Assembly (NCBI GenBank): GCA_944327405.1
Contig: CALVHK010000005.1
Span: forward strand, 1-24,981
From: an uncultured Bacilli bacterium
GTDB lineage: Bacteria > Bacillota_I > Bacilli_A > RF39 > UBA660
DNA length: 24,981 bases
Direction: 5' to 3'
The notes beneath the pieces are model-generated. The model was not told the DNA's origin. It made no database searches and worked only from the letters and a program-made list of their open reading frames with translations. The position numbers were made by a program, and so were the translations under genes. This document shows, one piece after another, positions 21,754 through 24,981 of the stretch. How positions within the stretch are numbered: position 1 is the stretch's first letter; each line of letters opens with the position of its first letter.

Positions 21754-22485
21754 ATGGTACAAGAAAAAAAGAAAAATCATGCCCTGGCAATTTGTTTAAT
21801 TATTTTAGGAGTTGTTGTTGGTGCTATCCTTATTTGGCTATTTTTAAGTGTAAACAAAGAAATGAAAGCAGAAGCAAGATTAACGGCTATGCGAGATAAT
21901 ATTTTAAATACGGAAAATATTGACATGAAGATTTCTAGTGAAGGCGAATATGCGAAAATTGAAAAAGTAATGAAAGATTACTATCAAGAATATTTTGAAT
22001 ATTATGATGAAGTCGTTGATAACGATTATATTGCTGTTTTCGATAATGTTACTCCAGAGTTCTTAACTTATGAATCCTATAATTTGCCAAAACTGATTGA
22101 AGGATTAGATACTTATCAAGAAAAAACAAATCATGGTTTAGATGGAATGATTCACTTGCTTGATGAGCGGGTTATAGAGGCCATGTTTACGGATGCTGAT
22201 ATCGATCACTATTACTTCGATTTTTATAAAGAATTAATGATTCTAGATACCGATCAAGAAACACTGGAAGCTTGGGAAAATTATAAACTTGAAAATGAAA
22301 CGAAAATGGGTTATATCAGAGAAATGCTTAACATTTTAAACGATCATCCAGATACATGGTATGTCGAATATGATTCCCTATATTTTACCGATAATGAGTT
22401 GCTGAATCAATATAATCACTATTACGAAATGACTTTTGAAGACGAAAATGTAGATTATGGCTACCCAGAAAGTAATTTTATGTAA
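21754..22485 (+). CDS. Membrane-anchored hypothetical protein, 243 residues
   Basis: No family recognised. After a short basic start (VQEKKKNH) comes one membrane helix (about residues 9-31), and then an acidic, Tyr-rich, helical extracytoplasmic domain (for example DYYQEYFEYYDEVVDNDY). There is no lipobox. ATG 21754 has AAGAGG 7 bases upstream. Its promoter is likely TTTTCT-17-TATGAT just upstream. It is monocistronic, since a terminator sits in its 3' end. Confidence 0.7.
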   Translation: MVQEKKKNHALAICLIILGVVVGAILIWLFLSVNKEMKAEARLTAMRDNILNTENIDMKISSEGEYAKIEKVMKDYYQEYFEYYDEVVDNDYIAVFDNVTPEFLTYESYNLPKLIEGLDTYQEKTNHGLDGMIHLLDERVIEAMFTDADIDHYYFDFYKELMILDTDQETLEAWENYKLENETKMGYIREMLNILNDHPDTWYVEYDSLYFTDNELLNQYNHYYEMTFEDENVDYGYPESNFM

Positions 22486-22507
22486 AAATGCTTTTTGGGT
22501 ATTTTTT
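22462..22507 (+). terminator. Terminator of the 243-residue gene
   Basis: TACCCAGAAAG (22462-22472, coding) pairs with CTTTTTGGGTA (22491-22501) with one G-U, followed by TTTTTT. The upstream arm is in the last codons of the gene. Confidence 0.75.
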
Positions 22508-23298
22508 CAATAAGCCCATCCCGAAGGAATATTGGGTCTTGAGCTTGCAGTTCTATCAATCATATTATATATTGCCTCATCACTAAAACTATTAGCATAA
22601 ATATCTAAAAAGCTACTTACAAAATGAGCCTGTTCTTGTTCTTCTTTAGTTCCCGTTGTTACTTGAATGCCAAGATTCAAATAACAAATAAAATTGTTTT
22701 TACTTAAAGTGGGACAATGAAATTCTTCTTTAATTAACTGAATTCCTTTCTTGTAATCTTTTTTGAGTCTTAAAAAAGCTTTATCAGGATCAATAAATAC
22801 TGCATAACCATATTGGTTCGCCCCAATGGCAAAATCTGGACTTAAGGCAACATACCTTGCTGTATCTATATCTCCTTTAATATTTCCTTCATCTGGAATA
22901 TACTCTTGTGTGAAGGCAAGACTATCACTATACTTTGGTTGACTGAAATGCCATACTAAATAAGTAATTCCCAAAACGATAATTAGAAGAACACTAGTGA
23001 TAATGAGTATTCTTTTTCTCTTCTTTTTTAATTCTTTTTTATATAAATTAATCGCCATTAAAATTAAATCTTCATTTTCCTTTTTCTTACTTCTTTTTCC
23101 TTCCAATAATTCGCCAATACTTAAATCTAAAGTTTTTGATAGTGGCTCTAAAAGAGAAATATCTGGAAATGACTTTCCTCTTTCCCATTTTGATACAGCC
23201 TTATCTGTTACATGAAGAATATTAGCTAATTCCTTTTGCGTTAAATTTTTTTCTTTTCTTACTTCGCACAAGAATTTACCAAATTTTTCATTATTCAT
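22507..23298 (-). CDS. Membrane-bound XRE-family regulator
   Basis: A protein of about 263 residues. An N-terminal HTH_XRE domain (about 5-60) has EKNLTQKELANILHVTDKAVSKWERG with KSFPDISLLEPL. One membrane helix follows at about 96-115 (ILIITSVLLIIVLGITYLVW), then an extracytoplasmic domain of unknown fold. The architecture suggests a signal-sensing transcription factor. ATG 23298 (MNNEKFGKF) with AGGTGA upstream is preferred over GTG 23307. It has its own promoter at 23316-23344. Confidence 0.85.
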   Translation of the reverse strand: MNNEKFGKFLCEVRKEKNLTQKELANILHVTDKAVSKWERGKSFPDISLLEPLSKTLDLSIGELLEGKRSKKKENEDLILMAINLYKKELKKKRKRILIITSVLLIIVLGITYLVWHFSQPKYSDSLAFTQEYIPDEGNIKGDIDTARYVALSPDFAIGANQYGYAVFIDPDKAFLRLKKDYKKGIQLIKEEFHCPTLSKNNFICYLNLGIQVTTGTKEEQEQAHFVSSFLDIYANSFSDEAIYNMIDRTASSRPNIPSGWAY

Positions 23299-23315
23299 TT
23301 CGCTCACCTAAACCC

Positions 23316-23344
23316 ATTATAAAATAAATACACTATATTTACAA
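23316..23344 (-). promoter_or_regulatory. Promoter of the membrane-bound XRE gene
   Basis: Minus-strand -35 TTGTAA (23339-23344), 17-base spacer and -10 TATAAT (23316-23321). Confidence 0.75.
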
Positions 23345-23398
23345 TCGACTTTTAGTAGAGTTTATCATCAATTTATGTTAAAATAGAATCGATGTGAC

Positions 23399-23617
23399 AT
23401 GAAAAAAGTACTAATTAAATTAATTAAACTATATCAAAGAATTCCTGGTGATTTCCATAACCATTGCCGGTATTATCCAACTTGTAGCAATTATGCTATT
23501 GAAGCATTAGAAGTTCATGGATTTTTTAAGGGATCGCTCCTTATGATTAAACGAATACTTAAATGCAACCCCTTTTCTAAAGGGGGAATTGATCTGGTAC
23601 CACCAAAAAACAAGTGA
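23399..23617 (+). CDS. yidD: YidD membrane protein insertion factor
   Basis: A 72-residue protein of the YidD family, which assists YidC-dependent membrane protein insertion and sits on the inner face of the membrane. It has the family pattern LIKLYQRIPGDF, CRYYPTCSNYAIEALEVHG and GSLLMIKRILKCNPFSKGGIDLVP, with the three conserved cysteines. An extended -10 TGTTAAAAT (TAAAAT 23379-23384) lies only 14 bases before the ATG, so the 5' leader is about 8 bases without a Shine-Dalgarno sequence. Its 3' end carries a terminator that works for the converging gene. Confidence 0.95.
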   Translation: MKKVLIKLIKLYQRIPGDFHNHCRYYPTCSNYAIEALEVHGFFKGSLLMIKRILKCNPFSKGGIDLVPPKNK

Positions 23618-23627
23618 ACTTCACTTG
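23605..23627 (-). terminator. Terminator of the HNH-like gene inside the yidD 3' end
   Basis: Perfect stem CAAGTGA (23611-23617) with TCACTTG (23621-23627), followed on the minus strand by TTTTTT (23605-23610). It contains the stop codons of both convergent genes. Confidence 0.85.
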
Positions 23628-24055
23628 CTTATAAGAACTTTTTTTCGAGTTAGTGGCTCATCTAATGGTGGCCTTTTTAAATATTCTTCTTTAATTGTAT
23701 ATTTACACTTTTCTTTATTGCCATAGTATTCTTTTTCAAAACTTTGTAAGACACAGCGAATACGAAGTAAGTTTTTACGATCTAAATATCCCTTCATATT
23801 CTGTATAATCATCTCTTTCGTAATAGCAAGAAACATATCATAGTCTACTTCGCCAATGATGTGTAAATAAGGATGAGAACTTCCACCACATAATATTGCT
23901 CCATTCCATTCTGTATATGGACCATTTTTACAATTAGGAATAATTAAATGATGAAAAGTAAATATATCATTTGGTGATAATTCATAACCCATAAAGTCTA
24001 AATTCATCTCTCTTAATTGAAATTTTCTAATTAAATTTAAACCTGGCTCTTTCAT
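23621..24055 (-). CDS. HNH-nuclease-like small protein
   Basis: A 144-residue protein. The stretch FHHLIIPNCKNG, then EWNGAILCGGSSHPYLHIIGEVDYDMF has the spacing of an HNH/beta-beta-alpha metal motif (His-His, Asn, His). The C-terminal half is helical and basic. I recall similar HHLI...WNGA...HxYLH proteins in Clostridia and related gut bacteria, but cannot name a verified family. It is not next to phage or restriction genes. ATG 24055 follows GGGTGAGC. The expected catalytic residues seem kept, but activity is not certain. Confidence 0.6.
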   Translation of the reverse strand: MKEPGLNLIRKFQLREMNLDFMGYELSPNDIFTFHHLIIPNCKNGPYTEWNGAILCGGSSHPYLHIIGEVDYDMFLAITKEMIIQNMKGYLDRKNLLRIRCVLQSFEKEYYGNKEKCKYTIKEEYLKRPPLDEPLTRKKVLISK

Positions 24056-24095
24056 ATGCTCACCCTATTTTATTGTATATTTTTTCCTCAAATGT

Positions 24096-24112
24096 AAAAA
24101 CCCCATATGGGG
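24096..24112 (-). terminator. Terminator of tRNA-Ser
   Basis: Palindrome CCCCATATGGGG (24101-24112) followed on the minus strand by TTTTT, 15 bases after the end of the tRNA. Confidence 0.9.
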
Positions 24113-24127
24113 CTTAATCATCACTAA

Positions 24128-24220
24128 TGGCGGAGCAGAGAGGATTTGAACCTCCGCGCCAGCATTCGCCGACCTAGATCCTTAGCAGGGACCCCTCTTC
24201 AGCCTCTTGAGTACTGCTCC
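24128..24220 (-). tRNA. tRNA-Ser(GCU), CCA encoded
   Basis: A 93-base type II tRNA. Acceptor GGAGCAG pairs with CTGCTCC, discriminator G and encoded CCA (24128-24130). The anticodon loop CTGCTAA gives GCU, reading AGU/AGC serine codons. A long variable arm (TAGGTCGGCGAATGCTGGC region) and the T-loop GGTTCAAATCC are present. Confidence 0.97.
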
Positions 24221-24239
24221 GTTTTTCTAGTACTCTTTA

Positions 24240-24268
24240 ATATTACACTAAAACGGGGATGAAGTCAA
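24240..24268 (-). promoter_or_regulatory. Promoter of tRNA-Ser
   Basis: Minus-strand -35 TTGACT (24263-24268), 17-base spacer and -10 TAATAT (24240-24245). Confidence 0.8.
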
Positions 24269-24332
24269 TCATTTTTTACAAAAATAATCAGCATACACAA
24301 ATAAAATATTTACTCAACAGAGTTCATTCCAA

Positions 24333-24359
24333 CTTGAAGTCCCAAATTGGGACTTCAAG
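24333..24359. repeat. Perfect 13-base inverted repeat in the gerA-side intergenic region
   Basis: CTTGAAGTCCCAA and TTGGGACTTCAAG flank a single A. No T-run follows, so it is not an ordinary terminator. It lies in the 315-base stretch between the tRNA promoter and the gerA-family gene, where I see no credible gene. Confidence 0.85.
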
Positions 24360-24456
24360 ATTAGTAATTTTTCACGGGTTAATTGAAAGTAAAAGTTTCC
24401 AAAAAATCCCTACTGATTACTTCTTTGAATCCTATTATGTTTACAGTACTTTTTCC

Positions 24457-24481
24457 AACTGTTGCAAATATTGCGACAGTT
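24457..24481 (+). repeat. Hairpin copy 1 with TTGCAAAtaTTGCGACA element
   Basis: AACTGTTGCAA pairs with TTGCGACAGTT (one G-U) around ATA. The inner 17 bases (24462-24478) recur with one change 49 bases downstream. Confidence 0.75.
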
Positions 24482-24500
24482 AAATGAATAAATCCTATTC

Positions 24501-24538
24501 AAAGTGGTTATTGCAAATTTTGCGACAACCACTTTTTT
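24501..24538 (+). terminator. Hairpin copy 2, terminator-like
   Basis: AAAGTGGTT (24501-24509) pairs with AACCACTTT (24527-24535), and the inner TTGC/GCGA arms extend the stem. A T-run follows on the plus strand. It contains the second copy (24511-24527) of the 17-base element. It could end a short upstream RNA or act as an attenuator for the gerA-family gene. Confidence 0.6.
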
Positions 24539-24583
24539 GCATAGAACAGCCAATTTTACCAATAATAATTTTAGGTGGATGTT

Positions 24584-24981
24584 ATGGAAAATAAAATCGT
24601 CAAAAGAATACAAGATGAATTTAAGAATACTCCTGATTTAATCATTAAAAAAGTTAAATTATCTTTACTTGATACGGTCTATGTCCTTTATTTAGAAACG
24701 GTTAGTTCGTCCAATAAAGTTAATGATTATATTTTAAAAAATTTAAGTAGTTTTGGAAGCTTTAAAAACACGAAAAAAATAGACATCGCTAGTTTAATTC
24801 CCGGCCCTAATACGAAAGAAATTAAAAACTATGATGAAATTGAATACTTTATTACCAATGGTTTTACAATAATTATTCGTGGAAATACTGTTTTAGGAGT
24901 AGAGACTAGAGCAGATATAAACCGGGGTATTCCAACACCCGATACCGAACCAGCACCAAATGGGCCAAAAGATGCTTTTAC
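24584..24981 (+). CDS. GerA-family spore germination protein, N-terminal part
   Basis: The first 132 residues of a GerA/GerKA-type germinant-receptor A subunit (PF03323); the gene runs off the right edge. The characteristic segment is near the end of the visible part: a TIIIRGNTVLGVETRADINR line, then IPTPDTEPAPNGPKDAF, matching the family's R-x-I-x-E-P-D-x-E-x-x-x-x-G-P-(K/R)-(D/E)-x-F pattern. The soluble N-terminal domain comes before the membrane part, which is not in the window. AGGTGG is 8 bases before ATG 24584. It suggests sporulation or a derived function. Confidence 0.88.
   Translation, partial: MENKIVKRIQDEFKNTPDLIIKKVKLSLLDTVYVLYLETVSSSNKVNDYILKNLSSFGSFKNTKKIDIASLIPGPNTKEIKNYDEIEYFITNGFTIIIRGNTVLGVETRADINRGIPTPDTEPAPNGPKDAF

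Noticed and set aside
24259..24483. Plus-strand open frame of 74 residues before the gerA-family gene
   Set aside because: It has no ribosome binding site, covers the tRNA promoter -35 and the inverted repeats, and resembles no family.
24333..24538. CRISPR array
   Set aside because: Only two similar units of 17 bases, no regular spacers and no cas genes.
24410..24613. Minus-strand open frame of 67 residues in the repeat region
   Set aside because: It is made from the hairpin repeats and overlaps the gerA-family start; low-quality composition and no ribosome binding site.
1..24981. Mycoplasma-type genetic code (UGA = Trp)
   Set aside because: UGA ends several clear genes (kinase before alaS, yidD, the HNH-like gene) and tryptophans in conserved proteins use UGG.
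1..24981. Insertion sequences, transposases, integrases or prophage
   Set aside because: No such proteins, target-site duplications or att-like repeats were seen in either strand.

Overview
The window is AT-rich, densely packed bacterial DNA from a low-GC Bacillota-type organism. Supporting signs are a serS T-box, an infC-rpmI-rplT operon with an L20-type attenuator, rpsU-yqeY, rpsB-tsf, sufS-sufU, strong A/G-rich ribosome binding sites and near-consensus sigma-A promoters with 17-base spacers. UGA is used as a stop (for example before alaS and at the end of yidD), so this is genetic code 11 and not a UGA=Trp mollicute. A GerA-family germination protein starts at the right edge, which points to a spore former or the descendant of one. 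An uncultured gut Bacilli lineage of the RF39/Erysipelotrichia kind is my guess, not something the sequence proves.

Layout. 1-1270: 5' part of serS (minus strand) with its T-box leader and promoter. 1278-6669: minus-strand hypothetical genes, including a BspA-like leucine-rich-repeat protein, plus the sufS-sufU pair. 6693-10431: a small Smr-domain protein overlapping a PfkB-family kinase, then a short alanyl-tRNA synthetase translationally coupled to a P-loop nucleotide-kinase-like gene. 10432-11927: infC-rpmI-rplT with promoter, attenuator and terminator; infC probably starts at AUA. 11948-13134: small proteins, yqeY and rpsU. 13161-16245: a peptide-export island. 16246-21643: tandem-HTH regulator, AI-2E-family membrane protein, frr, two membrane-anchored thioredoxin-fold-like proteins without a CxxC motif, tsf and rpsB with a structured leader. 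21754-24981: a membrane-anchored hypothetical protein, a membrane-bound XRE protein, yidD, an HNH-like protein, tRNA-Ser(GCU), a repeat-rich intergenic region and the start of a gerA-family gene.

The most interesting element is the peptide island. An ABC exporter with an N-terminal C39 peptidase (14036-16090) is followed by a small membrane accessory protein and then three tiny genes (13478-13609, 13339-13476, 13194-13337). Each tiny gene encodes a 43-47 residue peptide with a double-glycine leader and a hydrophobic or amphipathic cationic core. The three are joined by TAAGATG junctions and end at an intrinsic terminator. A divergent tandem-HTH regulator lies across an inverted repeat (TTGTTCGACAA) that also matches a Spo0A box on the minus strand. 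No immunity gene is recognisable. This looks like a three-peptide bacteriocin or signalling-peptide system.

Other notable points: ribosomal proteins L20 and S2 carry nearly the same extra C-terminal Rho_N/SAP-like module; alaS lacks the C-Ala domain; pyrH is absent between tsf and frr; and many intrinsic terminators are built into the 3' coding ends of genes, in two cases shared by convergent genes.
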